The translations under genes and the position numbers were made by a program. The notes under the pieces are model-generated. The model did not search any database, was not told the DNA's origin, and saw nothing but the letters and a program-made list of their open reading frames with translations. This document shows positions 1 to 9,865 of a DNA stretch of 64,000 nt, one piece after another (within the stretch, counting starts at the first letter, position 1; each line of letters opens with the position of its first letter). The stretch lies in contig NZ_JXSK01000003.1 of NCBI RefSeq assembly GCF_001083805.1, positions 496,001 to 560,000 on the forward strand, read 5' to 3'. Source of the stretch: Photorhabdus luminescens subsp. luminescens (GTDB taxonomy: Bacteria; Pseudomonadota; Gammaproteobacteria; Enterobacterales; Enterobacteriaceae).

Positions 1-8
1 AATAGAGA

Positions 9-725
9 TTAACTGCGCTTTCGGTAACATTTTGTTACGCCAACGGCACTGCCCAATTTAGGTTTTAATAACGTCACTTTTATCTGGTTTAATGTTAATG
101 GCAGTGTACGTTTGCGGGCAATAATCAAACTGACACAACCTAATACAGACAAGTGCCGATTAACAAAACCCGTTTCATTTCGCCAAGGCAATATTTGAAA
201 ACTGTCACGGTACACCACTTCATAATTAAGCAAACTCAACCAATCAAGTTGGCGCATCAGAGAAAACATCCGGCTGCAATAGGGTTGATGACGCCATAAT
301 CCCGGTACTAATTTTCCCAAACCAAGCAGACTCAATGAATTAAAACCACTGATAATGAGCCAACCATCATCAATCATCACCCGGTCAACTTCCCGCAAAA
401 GACGATGGGGATCAGCGCTGTAAGCCAGCATATGACTTAACAAACAAGCATCAACGGACTTTTCTTCAAACGGTAAATGGTAAGGATCAGTAATCACATG
501 CATATTCTTGCCTTCCTTACCCACATTAATCTGATTAAAAATCGGGCACTCATTGCTGTCAATTTCAGCGCTCAAATTACCGACTTTCAACAGATGAAAA
601 CCAAATATTTTCGGCCACCAGGGTTGTAATTGGCGCTCCAAAGCGGCACGGTAATATTCCCCCCAAGGTAAATCAGCCCAAGAAGCCGGGGGATTTATGT
701 TCTGTATTGTATGTGCAGATTTCAT
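9..725 (-). CDS. yafS: Class I SAM-dependent methyltransferase, YafS type
   Basis: Predicted S-adenosylmethionine-dependent methyltransferase of 238 residues; the substrate is not known for this family. The methyltransferase_11-type core lies at about residues 75-130: an acidic stretch before 'PFEEKSVDACLLSHML' is followed by 'LREVDRVMIDDGWLIISGFN', the usual strand after the post-I motif. It is divergent from gloB, with about 40 bp between the two starts, the same arrangement as yafS-gloB in E. coli, and that context supports the name. The ATG at 725 has a usable AAGGAAAAGAAGCC upstream. The gene is complete within the window. Confidence 0.85.
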   Translation of the reverse strand: MKSAHTIQNINPPASWADLPWGEYYRAALERQLQPWWPKIFGFHLLKVGNLSAEIDSNECPIFNQINVGKEGKNMHVITDPYHLPFEEKSVDACLLSHMLAYSADPHRLLREVDRVMIDDGWLIISGFNSLSLLGLGKLVPGLWRHQPYCSRMFSLMRQLDWLSLLNYEVVYRDSFQILPWRNETGFVNRHLSVLGCVSLIIARKRTLPLTLNQIKVTLLKPKLGSAVGVTKCYRKRS

Positions 726-767
726 GGCTTCTTTTCCTTATAACCCGCTGTTAATAAGAGGTATACA

Positions 768-1520
768 ATGGAGCTTATCAGCATTCCTGCCCTTTCGGAT
801 AATTACATTTGGTTACTTTGTGACGAAAATAGACATGTTGTCATCGTTGATCCGACAGAATCACAACCCGTTCTTGATACCTTAAAATCCCGCGGCTGGA
901 TACCCGATGCAATTTTACTTACCCATCATCATCACGATCATGTTGGCGGCGTTCCTGGAATTATTGATCGATTCCCTGAGCTACCAGTATACGGCCCAAA
1001 AGAAACCCAGAGCAAAGGTGCGACGATGATAGTATGTGGCGGCGATAGCATCCATTTCGGTCATTTTTGTTTCCAGATCATCGACGTTCCAGGCCATACT
1101 CTGGGACATATTGCTTTTTATCAAGCGCCTTACCTCTTTTGTGGGGATACTTTATTCTCTGGTGGTTGCGGGCGCCTGTTTGAAGGAACCGCTGAACAGA
1201 TGTACTCATCTCTAAGCAAAATAGCTGAACTGCCCGATGACACACTGATCTGTTGCGCCCATGAATATACCGTTTCTAATATGAAATTTGCTCATGCTAT
1301 TTTGCCCAATCATACTATCAGCGAATATCAGCAAAAAGTAACCCAAATGAGGGAAAACAATCAACCAACAGTACCAACCACATTACAAACCGAGAAAAAA
1401 ATTAATGTTTTCTTAAAATGTGATGATATTGATTTACAAAGGAATATTGGAATGATCCCCAACGCTCAACCGCTTTCCGCCGTTTTCCGTCAACTAAGAA
1501 GACAAAAAGATCAATTCTGA
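768..1520 (+). CDS. gloB: Hydroxyacylglutathione hydrolase (glyoxalase II)
   Basis: Hydrolyses S-D-lactoylglutathione to D-lactate and glutathione, the second step of methylglyoxal detoxification in the cytoplasm. The 250-residue protein has the metallo-beta-lactamase metal-binding motif [10 protein letters not shown] at about residues 52-61. Further metal ligands are in '[13 protein letters not shown]' and 'CAHEYT', and the C-terminal glutathione-binding HAGH domain follows. Length matches the family (about 251). The ATG at 768 has an AGAGG ribosome binding site 7 bases upstream. It is followed by mltD on the same strand, 71 bp downstream, as in other enterobacteria. Confidence 0.97.
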   Translation: MELISIPALSDNYIWLLCDENRHVVIVDPTESQPVLDTLKSRGWIPDAILLTHHHHDHVGGVPGIIDRFPELPVYGPKETQSKGATMIVCGGDSIHFGHFCFQIIDVPGHTLGHIAFYQAPYLFCGDTLFSGGCGRLFEGTAEQMYSSLSKIAELPDDTLICCAHEYTVSNMKFAHAILPNHTISEYQQKVTQMRENNQPTVPTTLQTEKKINVFLKCDDIDLQRNIGMIPNAQPLSAVFRQLRRQKDQF

Positions 1521-1591
1521 TTTAGAGAGTTGCTATATCAAGCCAAGATAAGTATTATTGGTCGTCTTTTAAGCAACCATAAAAATTAATT

Positions 1592-2956
1592 ATGAAGACA
1601 AAAGCGATTCTGTTCGCATCTGTCTTGCTGGTTGGCTGTCAATCCGGGCCTGATTGGTCGACGACAGCCGGACAACGGGTACAGAATTCGTCTTCAACGA
1701 GTCTAAAGACAGGCAAGATAGCAGCAATTGATGATATCAATCAGCTTGCTGCTTACTGGGGAGAGGGTGATTCTGGCGCTCAGCGTGAGCTGTGGGGATA
1801 CATCCGTGATGAGTTGAAGATGAAAATCCCTGATAATTACAGGGTTCGTGAACAACGAAATTATTACCTAAAAAACAAGAGCTATCTCCACGATGTAACT
1901 TTACGGGCTGAACCGTATATGTACTGGATAGTCAGGCAGATCAAGCAACGCGACATGCCGATGGAACTGGTACTGGTACCCATAGTGGAGAGTGCTTTTA
2001 ACCCGCACGCTACCTCACGCGCTAAGGCGGCCGGGCTGTGGCAAATTGTCCCGGATACGGGTCGCAATTACGGCCTTACTCAGGATAAATGGTACGATGC
2101 ACGCCGAGATGTTGCCGCATCAACAACTGCTGCCCTGAATCTGTTACAACGCCTGAATAAAATGTTCAATGGCGACTGGTTATTGACTATTGCTGCTTAT
2201 AACAGCGGCGAAGGCCGTGTTATGCGCGCAATAAAAGAAAACCAGATAAAAGGTAAGCCGACTGATTTCTGGTCATTATCACTACCACGGGAGACTACGC
2301 TCTATGTGCCTAAAGTTCTGGCGCTCAGTGATGTCATCCGCAACAGCGATAAATATGGCATTACGCTGCCAAAATCCAATAACCAGCGAGCGCTTGCTCA
2401 AGTTGATGTCGGTCAACAAATCACGCTGTCTCAAGCCGCAGAACTGGCGGGTATGTCTCTAACTTCGATTAAAGCCTATAACCCTGGCTATAAGCGAGGA
2501 GTGACATCGCCTAACGGTCCACATTACATTATGCTGCCAAAGGCGAAAGTTGATCAGTTTAAAAACTCGCTGGCAAATAAAACAATTCTAAGCAATATTC
2601 GTCAGGAAGTTGCTAAAAACAACCGCAGATTGAGCAAACAAAGCCAATATAAAGTTCGTTCAGGCGATACATTATCCGCTATTGCAAAGCGGTTTAATAT
2701 TTCCATCCGCGAATTACAACACATGAATAATCTGAAAACTGCCAGATTGTTGAAAATTGGACAAATATTAAGGGTAAATAGTGACAATGCCATTATTTAC
2801 CGTGTACGCCAAGGCGATTCAATTGCCAGTATTGCTAAACGTCACGGTATCAACATTAAGGATTTAATGAACTGGAACGATGGCATAAAAACAACAGATA
2901 TAAAACCAGGAATTGAGTTAACACTCTATGTCAATGAATTTTCTGATGAAGCTTAA
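1592..2956 (+). CDS. mltD: Membrane-bound lytic murein transglycosylase D
   Basis: Outer-membrane lipoprotein that cleaves peptidoglycan glycan strands with formation of 1,6-anhydromuramic acid. Residues 1-16 form a lipoprotein signal with lipobox LLVGC (Cys16). The SLT catalytic domain spans about residues 105-230. Its glutamate lies in 'VPIVESAFNPHATS' and is followed by 'AAGLWQIVPDTGRNYGL' and 'AAYNSGEGRV'. Two LysM repeats sit near residues 353-396 and 402-447 ('YKVRSGDTLSAIAKRFNIS', 'YRVRQGDSIASIAKRHGI'). At 454 residues it matches the enterobacterial family. A hairpin terminator follows. Confidence 0.96.
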   Translation: MKTKAILFASVLLVGCQSGPDWSTTAGQRVQNSSSTSLKTGKIAAIDDINQLAAYWGEGDSGAQRELWGYIRDELKMKIPDNYRVREQRNYYLKNKSYLHDVTLRAEPYMYWIVRQIKQRDMPMELVLVPIVESAFNPHATSRAKAAGLWQIVPDTGRNYGLTQDKWYDARRDVAASTTAALNLLQRLNKMFNGDWLLTIAAYNSGEGRVMRAIKENQIKGKPTDFWSLSLPRETTLYVPKVLALSDVIRNSDKYGITLPKSNNQRALAQVDVGQQITLSQAAELAGMSLTSIKAYNPGYKRGVTSPNGPHYIMLPKAKVDQFKNSLANKTILSNIRQEVAKNNRRLSKQSQYKVRSGDTLSAIAKRFNISIRELQHMNNLKTARLLKIGQILRVNSDNAIIYRVRQGDSIASIAKRHGINIKDLMNWNDGIKTTDIKPGIELTLYVNEFSDEA

Positions 2957-2993
2957 AACTTTTTCCAGATGATATTTGACTGTTGAAATAACC

Positions 2994-3014
2994 ACCACCT
3001 CCCCAAGAGGTGGT
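2994..3014 (+). terminator. Stem-loop after mltD
   Basis: An 8-bp perfect stem (ACCACCTC / GAGGTGGT) with a 5-nt loop lies 38 bp after the mltD stop and is followed by TTAAGG. The U-tract is weak, so this is a probable rather than certain intrinsic terminator. It may serve both mltD and the converging ABC relic. Confidence 0.55.
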
Positions 3015-3147
3015 TTAAGGATGACAATAATAGATGGCCCTCTTCTGGTGCCATTTACTTTATATCCAGTGGAATAAAGCTGAAATTGCAATATTCATAA
3101 AAGCCTCATGATTAATATCTGAATGTTAAACATACTATTACTCAATA

Positions 3148-4272
3148 TTATGATTCCACATTAGACAAAGTTATCACCCGATCTGCACAGGCAATGGTCG
3201 ACGGACGGTGTGCAATAATTATCCGAGTTATTGATAAAGCTGAAATCTCAGCATTAATAGAAGCTTCATTATCAATATCTAAGTGACTAGTCGCTTCATC
3301 CATAAATAAAATATTTGGGCGACGATAAAGGGCCCTGGCAATCAATAAACGCTGTTTCTGTCCACCGGACAAACTCCCACCTAACTCACTTAACATTGTT
3401 TCATACTTCATAGGTAATTTAAGAATATCTTGATGGATATTGCTCAATATGGCACATTTCTCAACCCATATTTCGTCTCTATTATCATCGAAACCAGAAA
3501 TATTTTCGGAAATACTACCAGAAAAAAGTTTATCCTCCTGTAAAACACAGGCAATATGCTTACGATAATTATTTAGTCCAATATCCATGATATTGATATT
3601 ATTAAAAAGAATCTCACCGTGAGCGGGTTCTATTAATCCTGCCATTAATTTCATCAATGTCGTTTTGCCAATGCCAGAAGGACCAACAATAGCAACACTC
3701 TCACCAGGTTCGAAATAAAGATTGAGATTATTAATAATTGGCTTACCATATTCATCATATCGGAAAGTTAAATTCTTGACCTCCAAAGATGATGCCTTTT
3801 CTGGCTCCACAATACGACGTGATTCTTTTTGCTCTTCTGTTTTAGATAAAGCAATATCGGAAATACGCTCGTTATGTAACGACAACATTCTGAATTGCAG
3901 AGCAATGTTAATTAGATTCGCTGTCCTATCTGCAAATAATCCCCGATATGCATTAAATGCTACAAACATTCCTACGGTCATACTCTCATTAATCACTTGA
4001 TTAGTCGCCAATCCAAGAACAGTAATTTGTTCTAAAGTAACGATTAACGCATTGACTTCAGCAAAAATCATATCAAACTTATTAAGACGAATTTGAGAGT
4101 TGCTTGCTTCTATATTGAGATTTAACCATTGTTGTGAACGATGTCTGATAAGACCTAATACTTTCAATGTAGTAATCCCATATAATGTCTCCATTAAATG
4201 AGAATTTGACCGAGCATTTTTTACAATTTGTTCATGGGAAGCCTGTTGATAATATTCATATAGAGGAAGATA
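3148..4272 (-). pseudogene. C-terminal remnant of a CvaB/RaxB-type peptide-exporter ABC transporter
   Basis: What remains is the second half of a bacteriocin/peptide-export ABC transporter. The ATPase domain is intact, with Walker A GPSGIGKT, signature LSGGQKQR, Walker B ILFMDEA and switch AHRPST. Before it is the last part of the membrane domain. The frame stays open upstream of the first ATG (4194) to a stop at 4273-4275. The extra 26 codons read like the family ('YYQQASHEQIVKNARSNSH' just before METLYGI), so homology continues past any usable start. The N-terminal C39 peptidase and most membrane helices are missing. No partner HlyD-type gene is present. It is probably non-functional as a transporter. 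Confidence 0.8.
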
Positions 4273-4379
4273 TTACGGGAAAAATATTTTAAACTAACTG
4301 TGCCTGAGGATTCAAACAACAAGCCTCAGCAAAAACTCTGATAATACCCCAGGCACTTTATTATTAAACAAATCTTAGA

Positions 4380-4697
4380 TCACAGTACAGTATTTTTTAC
4401 ACATTGAATAAAAGGTTTTACCTCTTCACTTCTTTTCTTATCTAAAGGCTTTTCTGTTTCATCGGAAACATCAAACCTTCCTTTAAATTTTCCATCTACA
4501 TTCGCCGTTTCCTTATCTGACTTTCCAACAACACTAATTGTGTATGAATGCCCTTTGGGAAGTAAATCCGTACATTTACTCAAGGCACCTTTTTCGTTGG
4601 CATGAATTTCATTATTAACATCATTTACTGATGTTTCTGCAAAAGAAAACGGAATATAAGCCAAACCAAGCAATAAAGCATATGATAGAAATTTCAT
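4380..4697 (-). CDS. Small secreted protein of unknown function
   Basis: A 105-residue protein with a clear Sec signal peptide (MKF, then a hydrophobic run, cleavage near SFA-ET at residue 20). The mature part is hydrophilic and lysine-rich, with two cysteines ('LSKCTDLLP' and 'FIQCVKNTVL') that could form a disulfide in the periplasm. AAGGAAAAGAG precedes the ATG. I do not recognise the family. It sits next to a peptide-exporter relic, but its Sec-type signal is not a double-glycine leader, so the two are not obviously linked. Strand and codon use suggest a real gene. Confidence 0.6.
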   Translation of the reverse strand: MKFLSYALLLGLAYIPFSFAETSVNDVNNEIHANEKGALSKCTDLLPKGHSYTISVVGKSDKETANVDGKFKGRFDVSDETEKPLDKKRSEEVKPFIQCVKNTVL

Positions 4698-4757
4698 CTC
4701 TTTTCCTTATTCACTAAATTGACATAACAATTAACAATACTAACTAACACTAACCAA

Positions 4758-4964
4758 CTAATCTTCTTTAAACTCCAGTATATCTCCAGGTTGACACTCC
4801 AAATATTGACATATAGCATTTAAAGTAGAGAATCTAATTCCCTTAATCTTTCCTTTCTTTAATAAAGACAGATTTTGTTCGGTAATTCCTATTAATAACG
4901 CGAGATCTTTAGATTTAACCTTCCTCTTTGCCATCATTACATCTAGAGTCATATGAATTGACAC
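4758..4964 (-). CDS. XRE-family (HTH_26 type) transcriptional regulator
   Basis: A 68-residue protein that is almost only a Cro/CI-type helix-turn-helix: 'AKRKVKSKDLALLIGITEQNLSLLKKGKIKGI' followed by 'FSTLNAICQYLECQPGDILEF'. This form is typical of small regulators paired with DUF2975 membrane proteins. I chose the GTG at 4964 because AGGGG lies 6 bases upstream; an ATG at 4952 is the alternative. The stop of the restored upstream DUF2975 gene (4974) is only 9 bases away, so the two were translated from one message. The target is unknown; autoregulation of the pair is likely by analogy. Confidence 0.85.
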   Translation of the reverse strand: MSIHMTLDVMMAKRKVKSKDLALLIGITEQNLSLLKKGKIKGIRFSTLNAICQYLECQPGDILEFKED

Positions 4965-4973
4965 AGTGTACCC

Positions 4974-5536
4974 CTATATAATACTCTGATTTTCAGCGTA
5001 TATATCACAGGCTTGATAAAGAATACGAGAAATTATAGCCAAGCAAGCCGACATAAAAAAAGCGACAAAATGGCCGGTAGTCAAACTTATTGATATAAAA
5101 TACCCCCCTGTAACTCATCCATCGTTAGCCATAAAGTTAGCAAAGGCTCACATAGAATATCTAACATACTCCAACCAATCACTCCCCAACCAGCAAATCC
5201 TAAATACCTTGCTGTTTTCTTTGAAAAGTAATCCCTTTGGCTATAACTTCTAAACAGTTGATGTAAAGACCACAAACTAAATATTAATGATGACAACGGG
5301 ATACTTGTTATGAGAATTCCACCGGTAAGCTGCCACCAACTGAAAGAATATATATCAAAATTAGGTAATATTCTTTCCGTGAGAGAAAACCCAAGTCCGT
5401 ACTTCTCTAGGATCAATTCTGGTTTCACCCAACTAAAAATGTTAATTATAATAGCCACCGTGATGACTAACAGAGAAAATTTAGACATGACTAAGCTAAG
5501 ATTAGTCATTCGATCCAATTTTGAAGAGTCTGTCAT
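4974..5536 (-). pseudogene. DUF2975 membrane protein, frameshifted in a G6 tract
   Basis: An integral membrane protein of the DUF2975 family, usually paired with a small XRE regulator, as here. The first frame (5536 to 5087) gives three hydrophobic segments and ends abruptly after 'TMDELQGGILYQ'. The run of six G at 5103-5108 marks the break. Adding one G (or removing two) continues the frame through 'LTTGHFVAFFMSACLAIIS', the missing last helix, to a stop at 4974-4976. That restores about 187 residues and places the stop right before the XRE gene. I chose the ATG at 5536 because GGGGG lies 5 bases upstream. The break may be a phase-variable tract, a mutation or a sequence error. Confidence 0.8.
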
Positions 5537-6317
5537 ACTTACCCCCATCATCAATCATAATCACACTATAGCCAAAAATTACCATAAAACAACACTTTCT
5601 TATCGTAAAACGATAATAATTTTATACCTTGGATTAGAATAATTAGGTAACAAATTGTTTTTCAAGCATCTTTTTAAAAAGAAAAATGAACAGATAAGGT
5701 AGATGAACATTTTTTCCTATAAGCAAAGATAATTTTTACATTTAAAAACCCATCTTAATAAGATTACTCCATGATATAAAAGTAAAAAAATATATTTCAC
5801 CCGGTATATGGATTCATTGTCTGGAATAAACTCCCATGAGGATAAACTCTAAAACAATAAATATATCTGTCATCAATAAAAAGATGATTTTAATACTTAA
5901 TTACTCTGAAAAAACATAATTTCAAATACAAACAGCAATTATACAAACTCTTTTTTATAAATTACCATCAAATTAATTTCATATACTTTCCCCAATATAG
6001 ATAATTACAATAAAATTAATAACAATTGTAAAAATACAAATGATTACATTTGTCAATTTATAAAAAATATATAAAATACAATTACTTAGACATAAGTATA
6101 ACGAAAAAACGAATTAGTACACTATAATAATGAACAAGATAAAGATACATTATGTTGAATACAACTTATCGGGTTCAATTTCCAAACTTCTTTTATTTCG
6201 AACTGATAAGAATAGAAAATTGTATACCATTATAAATGGCTAGCAAATTTCATCCAAAAATCAAAGATATTCACGAATAAAATAAAAACTCTATCACTAT
6301 ACCTAAGGACTACGACT
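5537..6317. other. AT-rich intergenic region, no gene seen
   Basis: About 780 bp of very AT-rich DNA between the divergent DUF2975 gene and the oxygenase gene. I see no credible coding frame, RNA gene or strong repeat. It must carry promoters for both flanking genes, but the A/T background gives too many -10-like strings to choose one. Confidence 0.5.
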
Positions 6318-7253
6318 ATGAAAACTTCATCAACAATGCGAACCCCAGTCAAACTACCACCAATGCCATCGGAAAGCGAAGTCTCAAAAACATATAAATC
6401 AGCAGACATGGCGCGCTCCTATCTAGAGGGAGATAATCTTATTTTTACTGACAACGACGGTTTTGACCGAGCACTCAGGGATGGTTTTTTCCTCCTGAAA
6501 GCACCACCATATATGGATTTTGAACACGGCGATCGATTTGCACACCACTTCTTTGAACCAGCCGCAGAAGGCGACCTTCGACCCTATACGGGATTCAAAT
6601 CATGCACTTTTTCCAATGGTTACGAAGGTTATTTCGATAGAGAACATGATCAATGGGAACATTTCCGCCTCGAACGGAAACACTGGAACCTTATGCCGTC
6701 AGAGGTCGCGACACTAGGTCGCCATATGACACACGTCGGCATATGTATACTACGCTCTGTGTTAGCTTATATTGGTATTCCTCGTCGTGATTGGGAACTC
6801 GTCACCAATGGTATTTCCGAAGGGCTAGAGAACCAAGTGTTATCGTTTAACCACTTCCGGTCAGAAAAAGCCACCCGAGGTTCTAAATTTCATCGGGATT
6901 CAGGATGGGTAACTGTCCTAAGATCAACTGAACGTGGTCTATTGGCTTATATAAATGATGAGCTTTTGGCTATTGATCCTGTTCCGGGACACCTGATCAT
7001 TAACTTCGGTAGTTCGCTAGAAGTGCTGACTGAAAATTTAATGCCGAATGTTCGAGCTAACGTGCATGGCGTTGTTCGTACAGAACGCAATCGACAGCGC
7101 GATAGAATGTCGTATGTCATGTATTTAGTCAGCAATCTGGCTGGCAATATCTACAAATATGGTCCCAACGGCCCAATCAAAGTTCAATCCGTCAAAGAAT
7201 TTACTATCCAAGAAATGAATCGGACATACGATGATGATAATGACGCTTTGTAG
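6318..7253 (+). CDS. 2-Oxoglutarate/Fe(II)-dependent oxygenase (IPNS-like)
   Basis: A 311-residue cytoplasmic enzyme with the jelly-roll dioxygenase signature. His192-x-Asp194 lies in 'KFHRDSGWVTVL', the distal His250 in 'ANVHGVVR', and an Arg263-x-Ser265 motif in 'RDRMSYVMYL', the 2-oxoglutarate-binding RxS pattern of isopenicillin-N-synthase-like enzymes. 'LIINFGSSLEVLT' matches the strand before the distal His. Such enzymes usually hydroxylate, desaturate or cyclise small molecules or amino acids; the substrate here is unknown. AAGGA precedes the ATG. A hairpin follows the stop, and an MFS transporter lies downstream on the opposite strand. It may be the surviving enzyme of a decayed metabolite cluster (inference). 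Confidence 0.82.
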   Translation: MKTSSTMRTPVKLPPMPSESEVSKTYKSADMARSYLEGDNLIFTDNDGFDRALRDGFFLLKAPPYMDFEHGDRFAHHFFEPAAEGDLRPYTGFKSCTFSNGYEGYFDREHDQWEHFRLERKHWNLMPSEVATLGRHMTHVGICILRSVLAYIGIPRRDWELVTNGISEGLENQVLSFNHFRSEKATRGSKFHRDSGWVTVLRSTERGLLAYINDELLAIDPVPGHLIINFGSSLEVLTENLMPNVRANVHGVVRTERNRQRDRMSYVMYLVSNLAGNIYKYGPNGPIKVQSVKEFTIQEMNRTYDDDNDAL

Positions 7254-7296
7254 ATATTTTCTGCATAATAAATCGAGGTCATAACACAGATTTAGT

Positions 7297-7326
7297 TGAC
7301 AGATACCTTTATATCGGTATCTGTCA
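7297..7326 (+). terminator. Perfect 11-bp stem-loop after the oxygenase gene
   Basis: TGACAGATACC and GGTATCTGTCA form an 11-bp perfect inverted repeat with an 8-nt AT loop, 44 bp past the oxygenase stop. The sequence after it (GGTTAAAT) is only mildly U-rich. It is probably a terminator; a protein-binding operator is possible. The rest of the stretch to 7615 shows no gene. Confidence 0.5.
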
Positions 7327-7615
7327 GGTTAAATCGACATATGAACCTCGATCCCTCTCAGACTCACCAAATCGTCAGACATATGAGAATGAATTTCTGA
7401 TAGTCAAGCTGTCTTCCAACAATAATGGTATTCAATCTGAAATACCGTGTGGCTGCCATAAAAACAATCTTGCCGAAAAAAAGAGGTCAATGGGGTTTGA
7501 GGACCTATATTTACTCGAAAGAATTTAATAATAATTGCTATTGCCGAAATTAAACTTTCTAGAATTTTGTTTTTTATTCACTAGGTTACCACGATAGTAA
7601 AAGGATAAAACCGTA

Positions 7616-8797
7616 TCATGACGTGGATTTACGATTTATTAAAACAACCACAATTATGGTTAAAAAAATACCGATAAATGTTGTAAAAAAAACGATGCTT
7701 ATGGAAAAAAAATAGGATATTGTGGAACCTATCAAAGGGCCAATAAACATGGAAAGACCAACAGAAATTGACGTTAAGCCAAATATTTTAGCTGAATTAT
7801 CATTAGTTGCAAATTTCTGCATATAAATGGTAATAATAATATTATTCATAGACGACCCTACTCCTATTATTACCATTGCTAAAAACATAAAAAACAAATT
7901 GATTTTATCAGAAAATAAATCGTTAAATTGATTTGTTATTCCTATTAAAAGATATCCTGTTCCCCACAAAAAGAATGAAAATAATATAATATTTAAAGAT
8001 ATGTTAATCTTATACTTTCCAAATACCAAACCAATTAAAACACCTGAAATACCAGAAAGGCACACAGCAAAACTATAATGGCTTCCATTTAGTCCCTGCT
8101 CCATAAAACTAAGCGCTATTAAGCTATCTGATAGATAGCCAAAACAAGTTAAAGTGGAAATAACAATAAATGGAAATAATATTTTATTGTCTTTCATTGC
8201 ATTAAAGTAATTAGTTAGTGATATCTTGTTTTTCTTGCGGTTAACATTAATCAATGGTTCTGAAACAAAAATATATAAGATTGCTGAAATAAAATAAAGC
8301 ATTGATATTAAAACAAGAGTCTGTTTTATTGAATAATAGATAAGAATAAAACCTAAAAATAACGGGGCCGCCATTTTGTATATTTGAAATAAAACCTGCC
8401 AATAACTAAATTTCTTTTCAAATTGGTTGGTTGATATGTTTTTTAATATTATAAAATTAGAAGGTCCTAGAAATAAACGAAGGATGTTTTTAATAAAAGA
8501 ATAAAGAATATATATATTAACGTCATCAATGTTGTATTGAAATGTGGTAATAACACCGCAAAGTAACGAAATAATAATAATACATTTTTTTGGTTTTATA
8601 TTTTCATCTACAAATGACGAAACATAGGGAGTTAGAAATAGTAACGATGCAGCATATGAAATTGTATATAAAGATGAGTATATCGCTCCACCATTCCAAT
8701 GATATGTGATTAGCGTGAATGATATTATCATCTCCAAATACAAGGTAAAAGAATTTCCTGATGAGGCTAATATTAATTTGCGAAATTCTTTATCCAT
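7616..8797 (-). CDS. MFS transporter, unknown substrate
   Basis: A 393-residue integral inner-membrane protein with about 12 hydrophobic segments ('YAASLLFLTPYVSSFVDE' is the helix 2 to loop 2-3 region). It is complete, with no break. Composition is unusually AT-rich with many Ile/Asn/Lys codons, unlike the core genes around it, which suggests horizontal transfer. It resembles MFS_3-type efflux permeases. A decayed thymidylate-kinase-like gene lies directly upstream on the same strand, so the two were probably one transcription unit. The ATG at 8797 follows GGAGAAAAATA. The substrate cannot be told from sequence. Confidence 0.78.
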   Translation of the reverse strand: MDKEFRKLILASSGNSFTLYLEMIISFTLITYHWNGGAIYSSLYTISYAASLLFLTPYVSSFVDENIKPKKCIIIISLLCGVITTFQYNIDDVNIYILYSFIKNILRLFLGPSNFIILKNISTNQFEKKFSYWQVLFQIYKMAAPLFLGFILIYYSIKQTLVLISMLYFISAILYIFVSEPLINVNRKKNKISLTNYFNAMKDNKILFPFIVISTLTCFGYLSDSLIALSFMEQGLNGSHYSFAVCLSGISGVLIGLVFGKYKINISLNIILFSFFLWGTGYLLIGITNQFNDLFSDKINLFFMFLAMVIIGVGSSMNNIIITIYMQKFATNDNSAKIFGLTSISVGLSMFIGPLIGSTISYFFSISIVFFTTFIGIFLTIIVVVLINRKSTS

Positions 8798-8846
8798 TAT
8801 TTTTCTCCAACTAAAATAGACTTAATAAATATAGTACTTACAGTAA

Positions 8847-9545
8847 TTACATCTTTCTTAGTATTTCCCCTTGAATAATATCCACGGTTAATTTAATGAC
8901 TGCATCTTTAGTTAAGGTGTCAGTATCAATGATTTTCCAAGAATCATCATAAAACGTCTGGTATTGATTAAGAACGTGTTTTTGATACTCTATAAAATCA
9001 TATTTTTCATTTACCTCTAATTTTCCAGATTCACTAGGCTTTAATATTTTTTTCCTCTTTTCAGCAGTACCTGGAGGAACATCAAGATATATAACCATGT
9101 CCGGCTTTGTATTTATAGATAGAACCGAATTACTTAATTCTGCTAATTCCGTAGATTTAAGTAAGAACCTTGCTAAATATTTATAATACCAACTATCACA
9201 TATAATAATTTTACCTTTTATGGAACTATGCCATTTTTTGAAAAAAATTCCATTCCTTGCACTAAATCATTTAAAGGTTCTAATCCCGCGACAAACCAAA
9301 TATGCTATTGTCTTTTTTACATCAAATAATCTGCCTGCATAAATTGCATAATCTGACGATGAAAACGACCCTAATATTTTAGGGGAAATGATAATTTATA
9401 TATTTTCGCTTCGTGCCAAAATAAAATTACGAGATGAATTCATTAAACCATTATCATAATTCAACCCTTCATAATTAGTTAGTGGCCTAAATGCTTTCAC
9501 TGTTATCACATTCACCTTATCCTCATCTGGGATTTTTTTTATCAA
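8847..9545 (-). pseudogene. Decayed thymidylate-kinase-like gene
   Basis: The intact C-terminal piece (8847-9098) has 'MVIYLDVPPGTAEKRKK' and 'YDFIEYQKHVLNQYQTFYD', typical of dTMP kinase-like enzymes. Upstream in the same frame come 'GKIIICDSWYYKYLARFLLKS', matching the kinase ICDRY region, then a TGA at 9267-9269. Another frame supplies 'AGLEPLNDLVQGMEFFSKN', which joins naturally to it. Further upstream, 'VITVKAFRPLTNYEGLNYD' is followed by an in-frame TAA. So there are at least two frameshifts and one nonsense codon. The P-loop N-terminus is not found. The C-terminal piece alone would not be an active kinase. Confidence 0.65.
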
Positions 9546-9865
9546 ATATACCGGATTAAAATTTAATCCAGCTTTGTAATATTAACAGCTTTTATTATTT
9601 CAGCTATATAATAGTTAATATATTTGTGAATTCCATCACAACTAAAAATATAACTCATTGAAAAAACTGTAAATTGTTTGTTATTTTTTGTGATAAAATT
9701 TGTATTAAGCTTGGTATGCTTTCCAATAGGTTTATTTGATGTAATTATTTGAATTTATTGTCATTATTTTTGCGATCATGTATTCAATGCGGTGATCATC
9801 ATATAAAATTCTGTCATTTATTAGAAAATTCTTGATGATCAAAGTTGACGTGAAATACCTATTTT

